Below, one piece after another: positions 22,394 through 33,777 of a DNA stretch of 64,000 nt. Positions within the stretch are counted from its first letter, which is position 1, and the number at the start of each line of letters is the position of its first letter. The notes under the pieces are model-generated. The model was not told the origin of the DNA, did no database searches, and saw nothing but the letters and a program-made list of their open reading frames with translations. Position numbers and translations under genes: made by a program. This DNA is from Pholiota molesta. Taxonomy: Eukaryota; Basidiomycota; Agaricomycetes; Agaricales; Strophariaceae. The stretch covers positions 186,001-250,000 of the forward strand of contig JACGCK010000062.1 in the NCBI GenBank assembly GCA_014925825.1. Reading direction: 5' to 3'.

Positions 22394-25033
22394 TTACACA
22401 TGGAATGTAACCTGCCAACTCCTCACAACCCCATCAAATCCTGACGACACCAATTTACCGCCTTTGCCTCCCTCGAGCCATAGCACGGCGTTTACCCCTC
22501 CAGGCCCCGCGTTTTTGATAGCGATGTTCTTCGTCAGCTTCGCGACGCTCCATACATAGACATTGGTATCGAGCGAGCCCGAGGCGCAGTGTGCGGAATC
22601 GGCAGTCCAGGAGAGGGAGTTGATGCGGGCGGTGTGATTTGCCCATCGCGTTGTGACGACCTGCATAACGATATGTTAAACGTTCGCCAAGTAGAAACTA
22701 GAGTGAAGTGAAGTGTGGTACCTTGCGCTCTTTGGGGTCGAAGAGAATAAGTTTTCCAGAAGACTACAATATCATTGTCAATAGGTAGGCTGAAAATATC
22801 AGAAACCGAGAACACCCACATCTCCAGCAGCCAGGTACTTTCCATCAGGCGAGAAAGCGAGCGATGACACCACACCCTTGTTACCTTCCAGTACAGCGAC
22901 TTCCTTCAGGGTTTTTCCATCCCATTCATTAAGGTGTACTTTGAAGTCCTAATCATACCCAAGCATCATCGAGGTGTCAGCAAAAACTACGAGGACATGT
23001 ATAAAATATGCAAACGCACCTCGCCACCGATAGCGATAAGGGATCCAGAAGCAGCGACGGCGCTCGGATCAAACTTGGGTTTCGTGTCAAAGACTTTCTG
23101 GTTTGACCGGAAGGCCTCGATAGTGCCGATTTCAGTAATGAAGACGGTCGAGTCGCCCGCCACTGCGATATCCTTGGGTTGAGCAGCAGTAGCGGCAGAC
23201 GCAGGCCTACCAGATTTCAGGAATGATCAACGTCGTACACACGAAATACCAGCGTATGTATTACTTACACGTAGCTCGAGCCGTTAGGCTCGATTTCTCT
23301 GACGTGGTCATCGAACCCGATAGAGTATATCTTGCCATCCGTATTCGATGTCGCCAGTCCAGAGACATTGTTAGAGTGGCCTTCACCCTGCAGACTCTTG
23401 GATTCTTGCGTGGCAGAGGAGTAGGAATATACCCGCCCATCAGCTGTTCCTGCGAGGAAGGTATCGGAGGACAAAGGCGTGATTGCAGTTACCGACTTTT
23501 GAGGAGCCTATATGAAAGGGAAAAAAGTTGGGTATGTTTGATTTCGTCACTGGTCTATGCACTCACACTAAGAATCCGAACTGGCTTGTCACCCGTTCTA
23601 GGATCGAAGATATTGAGGTCTCCGGACATCGAGAGGGATACTAGATCGGCTTGACCGCTCCATGTGTTGCCGACTTGGTGGTGATTTACTCCAGATCCTA
23701 CGGTCCAAGTAGTAACTGCCTTCTGAGTCTGAGCGTCCCCTGAACAGCATCTTTTTTAGGGTTGATAAATAGAACTCTGAAATGATTGCTCACAAAGTTT
23801 CACAGTGCAATCTGCCGATGAGGTAAGGAGCGAATTACTATCTGGACTCCACGAACAAGCGGTCTGTGCGAAGGGGGGTAGATGAGCACGGCATCAGATT
23901 GCGCTGCATACCTGACTTACGATGCTGCCTTTGTGTGGGCTATCAGTGAATTCTGCGACCGTGTCTCCAGTTTTGCCATCGTAGAGGAAGATCTTCGCGT
24001 CGGATCCGACACTAGCAAAATTGTCCCCAGAAGGCGCATATTGCACATCTTGAACGAACTTCGTGTGTGTTTTGATCGTCTGAAAAAAAAATTCAGGCTA
24101 AATTCAGGCTCTCAGCCAAGGAGCTCGCGATAGCTACCCTTTCATATTTATACGGGGCACCGCTGTGGAACACGATCGTAGTATCATCGCCCGCAGTTGC
24201 TGCGCGGAACGGTCGCTGATGTCGGATGGAGACGGCGTTGATGACCTGTATTCAATAGCATCAGTAGAGCATCTTCTACTATTCACAAAGTCAGACCTTC
24301 GAATGGCCCAAGATTTCTCCAGTAGAGGAACCAGTATCCATCATGAAGGCATGGCCAAACCTAGTAGGTTTCGCATAATCCCAGTCAGTTTGTATACGAG
24401 AACTCGTATGGGGTGGACTCACTTTTCCTTTCCGTCTCCTACAGCAATGATCCGTTTGCTCTCCCCGTCCCAAGCGAGATCGTTCCTGCAGATCGCCACC
24501 CAATGAGGCCCAGTATACAGGATCCAGAAGGGTTTCAGACGTACACACGGCCAGAGAGGACTCTATACTCCCCTTCAGCACTTGTTCCTCTCCAACGACA
24601 TCCCAGACCCTGACTGATCAGAATGGAGCAATCGTAAATGGATAGGTCTGACACCGCCAAGACATACGAGAGTACATACTTTGTCCAGTGACATCTGCGG
24701 AGGCGCAGTAGTATCCTGACGGTGACAGACGCGCGACAGTGGCGTTCTGGATATGCCCAGAGTACGATGTCGTGAGGCCTGGGTTCTACGATCTTCGCAT
24801 CAGGTGTGGAGCGCAGTGATAATCTGGTGTTTCCTCACCTTCAGATCGCGTATCTGTGATGCATATCCTTGTGAGAAATCATACAAAAGAAAGGCGAAAA
24901 GGCAAGAGTCACACACCAACACCGTCCGTCCAGACGTATACACCACCTTGTCCTTGCCCGAGCTCAGCTTCGTCGAGGCGCCGCGGGTGGTGACAGGGTT
25001 AGGGGGATACAGCCCGGCTTTCTTGTACGACAT
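22394..25033 (-). CDS. AIP1: Actin-interacting protein 1 (Aip1/WDR1)
   Basis: WD40 protein that acts with cofilin to disassemble actin filaments, working at cortical actin. The start at 25033 gives the diagnostic YPPNPVTTRGASTKL and DKVVYTSGRTVL N-terminus. A 15-nt microexon (24839-24853) encodes IRDLK. The repeats continue with GHIQNATVARLSPSGYYCAS and RVWDVVGEEQVLKG, later WTADSAHCASGSLDTNVYVW and the final VSSGFDGVVRSWQVTFHV ending at 22394. The family has two seven-bladed propellers and about 600 aa, and the roughly 2.6 kb span with at least ten short introns fits that. No obvious frame break was found, though not every exon was traced. Confidence 0.85.
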
Positions 25034-25836
25034 TCTTCAGTTATCTGTAAGAACGCAGACGTGGTTTGTAGAGTGCAGATTGCGGGAGATGTGAGAGCGA
25101 TTGCGGAAGAGATTGAAAGTGTCTTGTTGCTGCGCGACGCGACGCTGATAGGGGCACATTCCGTAAAAGGGAATTTCATGGCCCATACGCAGCCACCGAG
25201 ACTCGAGAGTCGAGAGGGCTTTAGTGCTTGGCATTATAGGCTACCGGCTTCAAATTCGAACTTTGAACGTGATAAATTGGCACTCTACCACTGATGGCGA
25301 GAGAAAATAACGACAACGATGGAGAAAAAAAATGAGAGACTAGATTCTCTGTAGACGGGTCATTACGCGGTCATGAAACGGAAGAGATAGACAGAAAAGG
25401 TAGAGATTCCAGGAAACGATGAGTGATGAGTGGAAGAAATGAGTAGAAGGAATGGGAGAGCAGACAGGAAATGGACTATATAGCGTTCAGTGAAAGGGAA
25501 AGCGGAAAGAAGGAACGTGGAGGTTGTCAAAGGGGATTGGTATTATAATATTGCAAACAAAACGAGAATCAGGCGGTTATGTAACGATGTAGTGTGTAGT
25601 ACGTAGGAGAGAAATTTCCGCTTTTTCCGCTTTTTCCGCGATGATATGGGAAAGGGATATGGCGCAAGGTCAGAGGGTAGAGATAGACAAAGGAGAATAG
25701 GAAATGATACGTAGAACTTTTCAGGATGGAGTAGATGCAAGAAGTTAGATCCAAATCTGGGTATTTGATCTTGAGGAGAGGGTGCGTAGGTCCGTTGGGG
25801 TAAGGGGCGGAGAAAGAGAAACTGAAGGGAGAAGTA
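25034..25836. other. Non-coding spacer
   Basis: 5' flank of AIP1 on one side and 3' flank of the RRM gene on the other, both genes being on the minus strand. It is purine-rich (GA tracts) from about 25300 to 25700. Nothing coding is supported. Confidence 0.5.
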
Positions 25837-28741
25837 TTACTTGCTGGGCCCCATAGCAAGTGCCTTCTCCTTGAGGATAGATGGGTAGCTGTTCATGAGA
25901 TGTGCTACAGCACGCAAATCTTCTTGATCCAAGAGCGCGATCGTGATCTTGGGCGCGCCTTTCACACCCAACGACTTTACGACTTTGAATCTAACACGGT
26001 GGCATCACATCAGAAACCAACACAAGAACGAAAGAAAAAAAGAATACATACAACTTCTCTCCAACAGCTTGCTTTTGTTGCTGGACATTCTTACTCAACA
26101 GCCCATCGATGAAAGCATCCGTCGCTTCCACGATCAAAGGATCCGCCTTGGGCACCGGCAGCCCAGTCGCAGACGCAGACGACGCCAGCCTCACAATCTC
26201 CGCCGCAGGCAGCCGCGCCAGCGACGCCAACGTATGCGCCCCCGCCGCACTCCCCGGCGTCACCGGCGCAGGCGACGCCGCCGCTGACGCCCCCCGCGAC
26301 GACGACAGCTCCGGCGTCTGCGGCGACGCCGCCCCGAGCGGCGCCGTCTTCCTTGCCTGCGGCGTCACCGGCACCGGCGCGGGCGCGGACCGGGTCGACT
26401 GCGCGTCCGACGCCTGCTGCGCCGCGCTGCCGTCCTGCGCGCCGTCGTCGCTCTCGAGCACCATCTTCGCGTCGACGAGCTTCCCGCGCAGGATCTCCGC
26501 GTTGAAGAGGCACATCGCGCGCTCGCGCTTCGGCAGGCTCATGATCAGGTCCGTCAGCTCGCCCTGGTGCGCGGACTCGAGCTTCGCGATGGCGGCGAAG
26601 ACGCGGTCGCGCTCGGAGAGCGGCGGCACGGAGCCCGCGGGCGAGGAGGTGCGCGGCGGCGTCAGCAGGGACGGGCTGACGGAGACCGGTGTTGACGGGT
26701 GCTCAGGGGCACTTGCGGTCGCGCTGTTGTGGTAGAGGAGCCCGGAGTCCTGTGATGCGCTTTCTGATACGGACCGCGACGGAGACTCTTCTTGGGCTTT
26801 GGGCTTGGGATGTTTCGCTTTGTACGACTCCACATGATCCTTCAACTTTTCCTCGTGATCGACGTACTGGAGAACGTTGCTCAGAGAGAGGCCAACTAGG
26901 GATTCGACAATCGCATCTACGCCTTGGTCGTCGAGCTCGTCGTAGGCTTTCACGCGCCGACTGAGCTCTCCTGTCAAGACTTCCTTGCGTACGACAGGTG
27001 ATAGAGTTGACAGCGAATTATAGTTTAATTGCATATTGAGTGTTCCATTGAGCGCGGCCTAGTTAATTTGTCAGATAAATCAAAGGTTGATCCAGAAAGA
27101 ACTAACTGTATAATAGCTGCCAGAACCCCTCCTTCCTCGTTCTGGCCGCTCGAAATGAGGTGGCTTAGGAGAGATTGCAGGAGAAGCGATATTCTGTGAA
27201 TATGCACGCGGGCTGTTCCACCCATTGTAACTCTCTCCAGCCTCACTTGCTGCGGGACTGGTAGCTCCACTTGAGCTCCGCCTCGGGTGCCCGTTGTTTG
27301 AAAAGCGATGTGCCAACTTCTCTTGCCTCAATTGTTTTGGTTCGTGAAGGCGAACGACAATTTGCTTGGAGCCCAAAATCGCCCCATTCATGACTCGGAG
27401 GGCCTCAGAAGCTGTATCAAAGGATCAATTTCATTGGAGTCTATTTCCAGATGAATGATGTTACCATGCTCTGGTTGATGATAGGATACAAATCCAAATC
27501 CTCGGCTTTCTCCATTATCGTTCCGCATCACACGAGCACTGCCCAATATGATCGTAGTTAGAGTTTATAGATGGGAAGACACGCAGTGAGCAATGAATTA
27601 CCTGACAATTTGACCAAACTGTAGCAGAAGCTCAAATAAGCTCAAGTGTTAAGAGACAGAAAGATCCACTATCTTACCCGATTGAAATGCTCGAAGAGGC
27701 TCTTTGAATCAATCTCTGGGCTGAGATTCTGTTCAAAGAATCATAATGAACTCGAAAAGTTGACATTTTTTGAACGTGACTAACTTTGCAAAACAGGTTA
27801 CAGGGATCGATAAGGCCGCTGTGGCTGCCTGCCCCGGGTCCATTGACTGGAGCAAGTTGAACCTGTTGCCCAGGCCCATGAATGAAAGGAGAAGGAGGTT
27901 GTACGGGGGATCGGAGGGGAGTGTAAGGGTTTTGTGGAGGTGGAGAATACTAGAAGGCTCAATCAATAAAAGTGAAGTGCGATGCAGAGAAGCATACGGC
28001 TGACCTGGACGCCAAAAGGTGGATATACCACGCCCGTAGGCACGAATGAAGGCGCAGCAGGGTTGAACTCCGCTACGCCAGCATTAGGTCGCCTCTGCTG
28101 ATAAAGTTGGACAGCAATGTTCTGGCCCTCGACTTCCGCGCAGTGCAGCGCCTCTTCGGCCTGGATCGCATCTTCTTCGTTCCAAAATTCGACCATGCCG
28201 ATATCAGGACCGAACTGGGTCTGAACGCGCACCGAATAGAGTGCGCCATAGGGCCGGAACAAGTCATAGAGCTGCGAGTCTGTGTAGCCTACCGGCAGCT
28301 GCTTCACGAGGCGCGGCAAAGCGGACGGTGGCGGAGGCGGCGTGGGCGGGTTGGTGGGTGGATATGGTGAGAGCACAAGAGGCACTGGATTGGGGAGCTC
28401 CGGAACGTTACGCGATTGCAAGATCGCCAGGGCTTTCTCCGCTGTACAGTTGGCCGAGGTGTGAGCAACGAAGGCGAAAACACGCGTAAATGACGCAAGA
28501 TGGGGGACAACTGGTGCTTACCCTTCTCCAGATACTTGAACTCGATGACTCCGGAAACGAAGGGCGAAGAGCCGTCGCGCGAGATCTTGGGCCGGAAGGG
28601 TGCACAGGTGACGAATGCGAGGGCGAGTTTGTCGTCGGTGACATATGCGGGGAGGTTGGTGATGTAGAGGAGAGGCTCGTGGAGATAGGGATGGGGCCGT
28701 GGGCCGGCCTCCTGGTACTGGTTATTGTAGCCAGGGTCCAT
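25837..28741 (-). CDS. Multi-RRM RNA-binding protein (PABP-like layout)
   Basis: The start at 28741 (MDPGYNNQY) precedes three RRM-like domains: LLYITNLPAYVTDDKLALAF (degenerate), VKQLPVGYTDSQLYDLFRPY with GMVEFWNEEDAIQAEEAL, and LFCKNLSPEIDSKSLFEHF with a canonical RNP1 RGFGFVSY. A proline-rich linker separates the second and third. After RRM3 come LHEPKQLRQEKLA, a Ser/Gly/Pro-rich region, a helical segment (YDELDDQGVDAIVESLVGL), an Ala/Pro/Ser-rich region, and a C-terminal helical exon ending LKEKALAMGPSK at 25837. The arrangement recalls poly(A)-binding relatives but I cannot see a clear MLLE domain, so I name only the domain class. Probably a cytoplasmic regulator of mRNA. Exons are joined by short GT..AG introns. 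Confidence 0.75.
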
Positions 28742-29150
28742 GACGAGTAGGCGGTGTGGACGCGACAGGAGCGCTGGGGACGGGCACCTCGACGAGTGCA
28801 CGAAGAGACAGCCACAAAAAAGTTCCCTCAATGCCCACTTAGCAGCTTATGTAATTCTGCCCACCAGGTCCCTTACTCGGAAGAATGTCATGAAGTTTAT
28901 TTTATTCTGCAATTCGTCTACATTGACCACATCCTTTTACTTTGCGAACTTTGTGCATCGTCTATCTAATCCATCTCATATCTCAAAACCCAGGTTTTGA
29001 GATTTTTTTCCTTCCTCCATGCCTCGAGGACCCAGCGTGGTCCGACGTCGCTCGAGCCACCTCGTCGAAATAGTTATTTCGGGGTATCATCACGTTGAAC
29101 ATAAAAATGGGTATATCGTTCCTCATAAAAAATCATCCATCCATCTATGG
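28742..29150. other. Non-coding spacer
   Basis: 5' flank of the RRM gene, including its short leader, and the 3' flank of the small secreted protein gene. No ORF of interest was seen. Confidence 0.45.
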
Positions 29151-29159
29151 TGACCACCT

Positions 29160-29789
29160 GAATGCAACTCCGTCAGCCGCTTGTCCTGCCATCCAGTTTG
29201 ACATGAAAAACTGACCTATTGTGGCCACCTTCAAGTTCATCGTTAAGGGTGTCTAGCATTCGGAATCTCGGATTCACTATCAAGAGAATGTCAGATTCCA
29301 TGTATGATGACCATCGATTTAAGAGAACATACTGGATGACGCCTATCAAAATTCCATCAGTTAATGAATTATGGCATGTCTATTTATGAAACTTACCTTC
29401 GTGCAATGCGGGCGAAGCGACGATGGGGTGTAGCAAGATGCATTGACGGTGTCGACATTGCACTCTTTGCAGTTTGCTGGAATATTTTCAGGAAGGAGAA
29501 CGGGCCAGCTGTAATCCTAATGAACCGGTTAGCTGCATTCTATATAGCGAGCCAAAGGTACCTACTTCGCCAATGAAGAGGGTTCTTCCGAGCTGGGGTG
29601 GGTAGTATCTTCTGCAGAGCTGACCAGAAATGATGCTTCCGGTGTCGATCCAGCTGCTTGAAGTGACGTCGGATACGACCCCGTCTCACGGGCCTGAGCA
29701 AGGGCCATCCCAACAGGGACGGGAGACGCAACGACAATATGGCACAAAATGCACACCAAGATAACAAAGAGCGAAGCGCGGTGGAACAT
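29160..29789 (-). CDS. Small secreted cysteine-containing protein (putative)
   Basis: The ATG at 29789 opens a clear signal peptide (FVILVCILCHIVVASPVPV, predicted cleavage after VVAS), followed by a Ser/Glu-rich mature start. A second exon (about 29399-29515) encodes a cysteine-rich piece (IPANCKECNVDTVNASCY) and ends in a GTAAGT donor; further short exons toward 29160 are likely but I cannot fix them. The junction of exon 1 with exon 2 does not keep frame in the cysteine-rich reading, so a missing base or a different splice site is possible. A good TATA box lies about 120 bp upstream. Function unknown; the layout fits an effector-like or cell-wall-associated secreted protein. Confidence 0.5.
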
Positions 29790-29905
29790 CGTAGCAGAGC
29801 CAAGTAATTCTTGTAGTAGAGAACTGAGATATAGCACCGCAAAAGAAGAGGTGGAGAGGGCACTGGCAGATTCACGATGGAAGATGGGCCATAAATTCCC
29901 CAGAC

Positions 29906-29913
29906 CTTTTATA
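29906..29913 (-). promoter_or_regulatory. TATA box of small secreted protein gene
   Basis: TATAAAAG on the minus strand, about 117 bp upstream of the ATG at 29789. It is a perfect match to the core consensus in a sensible position. Confidence 0.6.
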
Positions 29914-29939
29914 CCGTCCGTCAGAACCTAGAACCCATA

Positions 29940-31030
29940 CGAAGGATCAGCCAAGCGGCAACTCACTATACTGTCAATGCTTGAATAACCGCGGGCTTTA
30001 TTTCCTGCTTCTTCGAGAAGCTGTTCGATATCGAAGGGCGATATTAAAAAATAGGCCCGGCGCATGCTTCCGAAGAGGGGCTATCAATTATCAGTGGCAG
30101 TAGTGATGGGCTTTTGAATGTAGTGCATCAAAAGGTCAAGCTAATGCACGACTGACCGACTTGATTCGTTACACCTACAGGCAGTCCGCGGTTGATTAGC
30201 AGCGTTTCTGGCTGGGAGGCAAATGCACAGTATCGCATGTGACTTACCTTGGAAAAAAGAATCCATTTTTGTAGAGCGCAACTCCGGAATTCCGGACGCA
30301 TTGGCGCTGGGGCGGAACCTTCCACAGCGGCACTATTCGTGAGTCACAAAGCGGCGCCAGAGGTTACACTTACCAAGCCCCAACGACGACAACCTAACTG
30401 AATTGTTTGACCTCCCCTTCAATATGGAGCGCCGGCGCCACCATAAAAACCTATCTGACACAAGCCTCACCTCTCCGTCTCCGAAATTACAAACCATCCG
30501 ACGAGGTGCCACAAAATGAAAATACAGCACAGAAAACCCCCAATCCAGCTGCGTCAGTGCGTGCATCCCGTTACGTGGCCCAACGTGGCCTGATGAATTC
30601 CTCGAATCGACCAAACGCTGCAAAGTCCAGAATAGGACGCGAGTCGGCCGCACGTATAGCGCGCCGCAGCATGCACACCGGTACTCCGGGTTGCGAAAGG
30701 TGATCCATGGAAGTATCGCTTCGCCCCTCGGCCGGGTGTAGGTGACCACACTGCGTCTCTCTACCAGCGCTCAGCTGGTCCGCGAGCTCTGACCCATGAG
30801 TAAGATTCGTCATACAGGCACTAGAGGAACTGGCATCAGGATAAACGAGTCCCCTGTAACTTCCATTACGTCCAGAAGCACGGTAAGAAACGAGTTGGAC
30901 GAGTATCGTTGGCAAGGACGACGCTCGTTGCCAGTACTGCCCATATACATACGCTTGAGCCAGCTGGAAAGGTTCCATTGCAGCGCCTCGAAGAGACCAT
31001 GATATATCAGATTGAATTAGCATTTCCAAT
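29940..31030 (-). other. Possible unrecognised gene or coding remnant
   Basis: Several open segments on the minus strand show coding-like composition, for example RRAYFLISPFDIEQLLEEAG near 30060, a 138-codon ORF at 30333-30749 and a 152-codon ORF at 30571-31029 that overlaps it in another frame. I could not connect them by introns into one protein or recognise a family. The reader should treat the interval as unannotated. Confidence 0.25.
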
Positions 31031-31104
31031 CTACATTGACAAAGTAAAGGGTATCAGCAAGATGTACGAGTCAGCGGTATGGGGTCACAAAAAATTCAGA
31101 GCCC

Positions 31105-32565
31105 TCATGGCTCTGTAGATGCTACACTCTCGTCTCCGTAATTCTTCAGGGGATCCTTGCGCAGAGCCTCTGCCTCCGTCGTAGGCGCGCTTATTTTCTT
31201 ATCCACCGTCCTCAATTTCATGATAGATTCTGATATTGGCGCAACGGTCGCAGATGAAGCCGCCGCAGACTAAAGAAACCAGATCATTAATCACCGTACC
31301 TCAGCGCTATAGAAAGGAAACCACTTACTTCATCCCGAAACGGAGTGAACTTGGGCGTCGCAGGCTCCTGAGGGCCATCAGCGAAAGGCACAAACCCCAC
31401 AGCAGGCGGCTTCGCCCTGGCTTCCTGCGCACGCTGCCTGGGCGCAGGTGCAGGTGGGGGAGGCATCTCGCCGGGTGCCGGGTCTCGAAACGGCACGATC
31501 TTCGATGCTGCACTGGATCCAGCACCCCCACTGCCAGAACCGGCCGCCAGCCTCTTCGATCGCCCTGCCTGCTTGATGGTCGCCCCCGCCAGTTTCTTCA
31601 CCTCGGGCACGTTCTCCTTAATCCGCGTCTTCCGTGTGCCGAGGTCGGTCCACTCGTTCGCGCCGTCTTCTGCCGCCTGTGCCTGTGCCCCGGTGGGGTC
31701 CACGAATATTTGGAGGCGACTGTTGGATGCGGCAGATGGAGTGCCGGATGTGGATGGTTGAGTCGTCCGGGATGACGACGTCCGAGATGTCTGTACCGGT
31801 AGTGAAGATGCGGTGGTAGCTAAGGCTTTCCGAGGAGGTTGGGATGATGACGAGGCCACGGTTGGTGCCGGTGCGCGCATGATGTTTGACATCATTCGCT
31901 TCTGAAAATCTTCATAGCGGCTTTCCAGGTGGTCCAGAGGCGTGGCTTTTCGTGCAATCCCTAGGGCATACGCTGCGTCCGCTTCATTTCGTCTGCACAA
32001 ACCATTAGCAATTACTCAATGTGGCATGGGGAAACATAAAGACTCACCTCCCGTCCCTTTCAAGGACCGCCGCATGCTCCTCGTATAGCAGCGCAAACTC
32101 CGTCCCAATGTCATTCGCGATCAAGAACTTGTAGATGATTGTCGGCTTCTCCACATAGCTGGCATACAGTAGCCAGAGCTTAAGGTACTTGAGATCACGC
32201 CTCCACTTTCCGCCTCTATCATCCTTCAGAACCCTAGTAGCTTCTTCCAAAAGCTCCAGGAGGCCTGATTCCGCGGAATGGCCCTGTGGGTAGTTCTCGA
32301 CCGTCCAGTTCACCAGCCGGCAGTAGGCTTCTAAAGGATCGTCGTCTTCGTCGTCCAGAGCAAGTTCCACATTGATACGCAGTCTGTTTCTGGTTGCCGA
32401 TAGCTTGGCCTCTCTTTGCGCGTGCGGGGTCGCCAAGATAGCGGATAGCGCTGTTACTCGACGCCCAGTGGCCAGCGGTTGGACGTTTTCCTTCGCGGCT
32501 TCCAACACATCGCAGTCGACGATGTTGGAGGAATTTTCGTTCAGCTCATCGCTAAGAAATGACAT
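31105..32565 (-). CDS. MAD3: Spindle checkpoint protein Mad3 (BubR1-type, no kinase)
   Basis: Part of the mitotic checkpoint complex that inhibits APC/C-Cdc20. From the ATG at 32565, an N-terminal KEN box (residues 25-27, AAKENVQPL) precedes the Mad3/Bub1 homology TPR region (YCRLVNWTVENYPQG, LKYLKLWLLYASYVEKP, RNEADAAYALGIARKATPLD). A Ser/Thr-rich linker leads to LQIFVDPTGAQ and a second KEN box (IKENVPEVKKLAG, about 31611). The Ala/Pro-rich rest ends at 31105 with no kinase domain, so this is Mad3 rather than Bub1. Three exons are read, with introns near 32000-32040 and 31275-31330, and the frame is clean. The in-frame TTG further upstream (32589) is rejected as start. The promoter has ACGCGT and CACGTG sites. 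Confidence 0.9.
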
Positions 32566-32680
32566 GGAAAGGTCAGCCAAAAGAGACAAACGTAGACGGC
32601 TGAAATAGAGGATTGTTCAGTAAAAAGTATGTATATGAAATGTTCAAATTGGAAGGCTTCGTCGTTCGAACAAGTGCACG

Positions 32681-32767
32681 CACGTGAACATTAAGTAGAG
32701 ACGCGTCTATCACGTGACTAAGGTGATAACTTGCATGCGCGCGATGTGGCCGCTCCTCCCAACGCGT
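32681..32767. promoter_or_regulatory. ACGCGT (MCB-like) and CACGTG sites upstream of MAD3
   Basis: CACGTG at 32681-32686 and 32711-32716, and ACGCGT at 32701-32706 and 32762-32767, all 115-205 bp upstream of the MAD3 ATG. ACGCGT is the core of the MBF binding site that drives G1/S genes in yeasts, so cell-cycle control is a reasonable inference. Confidence 0.5.
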
Positions 32768-33059
32768 CTCAGGTATTATTGAGATATTATCACTATCACC
32801 TATAATTCAATCGACAGGTAGAACAGAAATTTGGGTTTGATTCCAAGCCTGGTTTTTATTTCATGTAACAATGAATAAATAGAATCGGACACCGAACTAT
32901 ACGAAAGCTAACTTTAAATGATACATGGAAGGTAGGATGAGTATCCAAAATATCGAAAGGTCTAGTTGATACAAAGAGGGTAGTAATGCTATAAATAAAG
33001 CTCATAGATATGAATAAGTAGTCTAGCAGTTAGGGAGAAATTTTGGTCGATTGTACGCT

Positions 33060-33777
33060 CTAATCTATATTGCGGGCACTGAAGAGAAGAATGGTAGAAA
33101 CGATGGAGGGTTCAAATAAGCCAGCTTGAAAGGCTTCGCTTGTTATTTCGAGTATTATTTCGCTACTTTCTGCAGCCATGGATATTCTGGCATACTGTTC
33201 TGGAGGATTTGGACCATGACTATATAGCTATATAGATAAAAAGGTTAGTTGGTCGTGTATGAAATCATGCCTGAGAACGTACATATATCACACGAGATCC
33301 TCTTGGTGTCCATGCGTAGAGCTTATTCCCAATAATCATGGAACGAAATCTAGAGAAGGAAGGAATTAGATTCAATCCAGTTTTGATGCTAGAGTACTTA
33401 CGTCTGATCACTAGATAGTTTCAAGAAGTCCATTGTGAGTTGTCGGAGAGAATACCTCTCGCCTCTACAGTAGGATGCCTCCCCCAGTGAATGGATGCAA
33501 ATTGTTCGCCAGGCTTTGAGATGGTAGTGATATCAGAATTTGTTCGAACTTCGAAAAATTTGCGATCTTTCGGGCCCGTTACGATGCAGTTGAACAAATC
33601 GGGATTGAAGTATGAAAAAGTGAACGTTAAGACCGATGACGGCTTATCATGTACAGAAGGAAGTGCGCCGAAAGTGGGCGGATATGGCGAGTTAGGCCGC
33701 CATGGTTCTCCGTTAATCGAGTGAGGATTCTCTGGGTTGTACCATCCGGCCTGTGCGTAAGGATTGTTGGTGAGCAT
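33060..33777 (-). CDS. DUF6593-like protein
   Basis: The start MLTNNPYAQAGWY at 33777 was chosen because it resembles the short N-termini of the family; the frame is open to 33867. Core motifs are LTFTFSYFNPDLFNCIVTGP, KFFEVRT, FASIHWGRHPTVEARGI, then DFLKLSSD, and in the next exon IIGNKLYAWTPRG. The last exon ends with a helical SSEIILEITSEAFQAGLFEP and a stop at 33060. I recognise this from agaricomycete proteins placed in DUF6593, with a tubby-like beta-barrel suggested but no established role. Introns lie at about 33350-33402 and 33230-33285. One base seems missing near 33433, where the frame of SDNSQ must change to reach DFLKLSS. Confidence 0.65.

Noticed and set aside
26109..26735. 208-codon plus-strand ORF (Ala/Asp/Ser-rich)
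   Set aside because: Antisense of the Ala/Pro-rich region of the RRM gene.
32566..32589. Upstream extension of MAD3 to a TTG codon
   Set aside because: Nuclear genes rarely start at TTG; the ATG at 32565 is in frame and precedes all conserved sequence.
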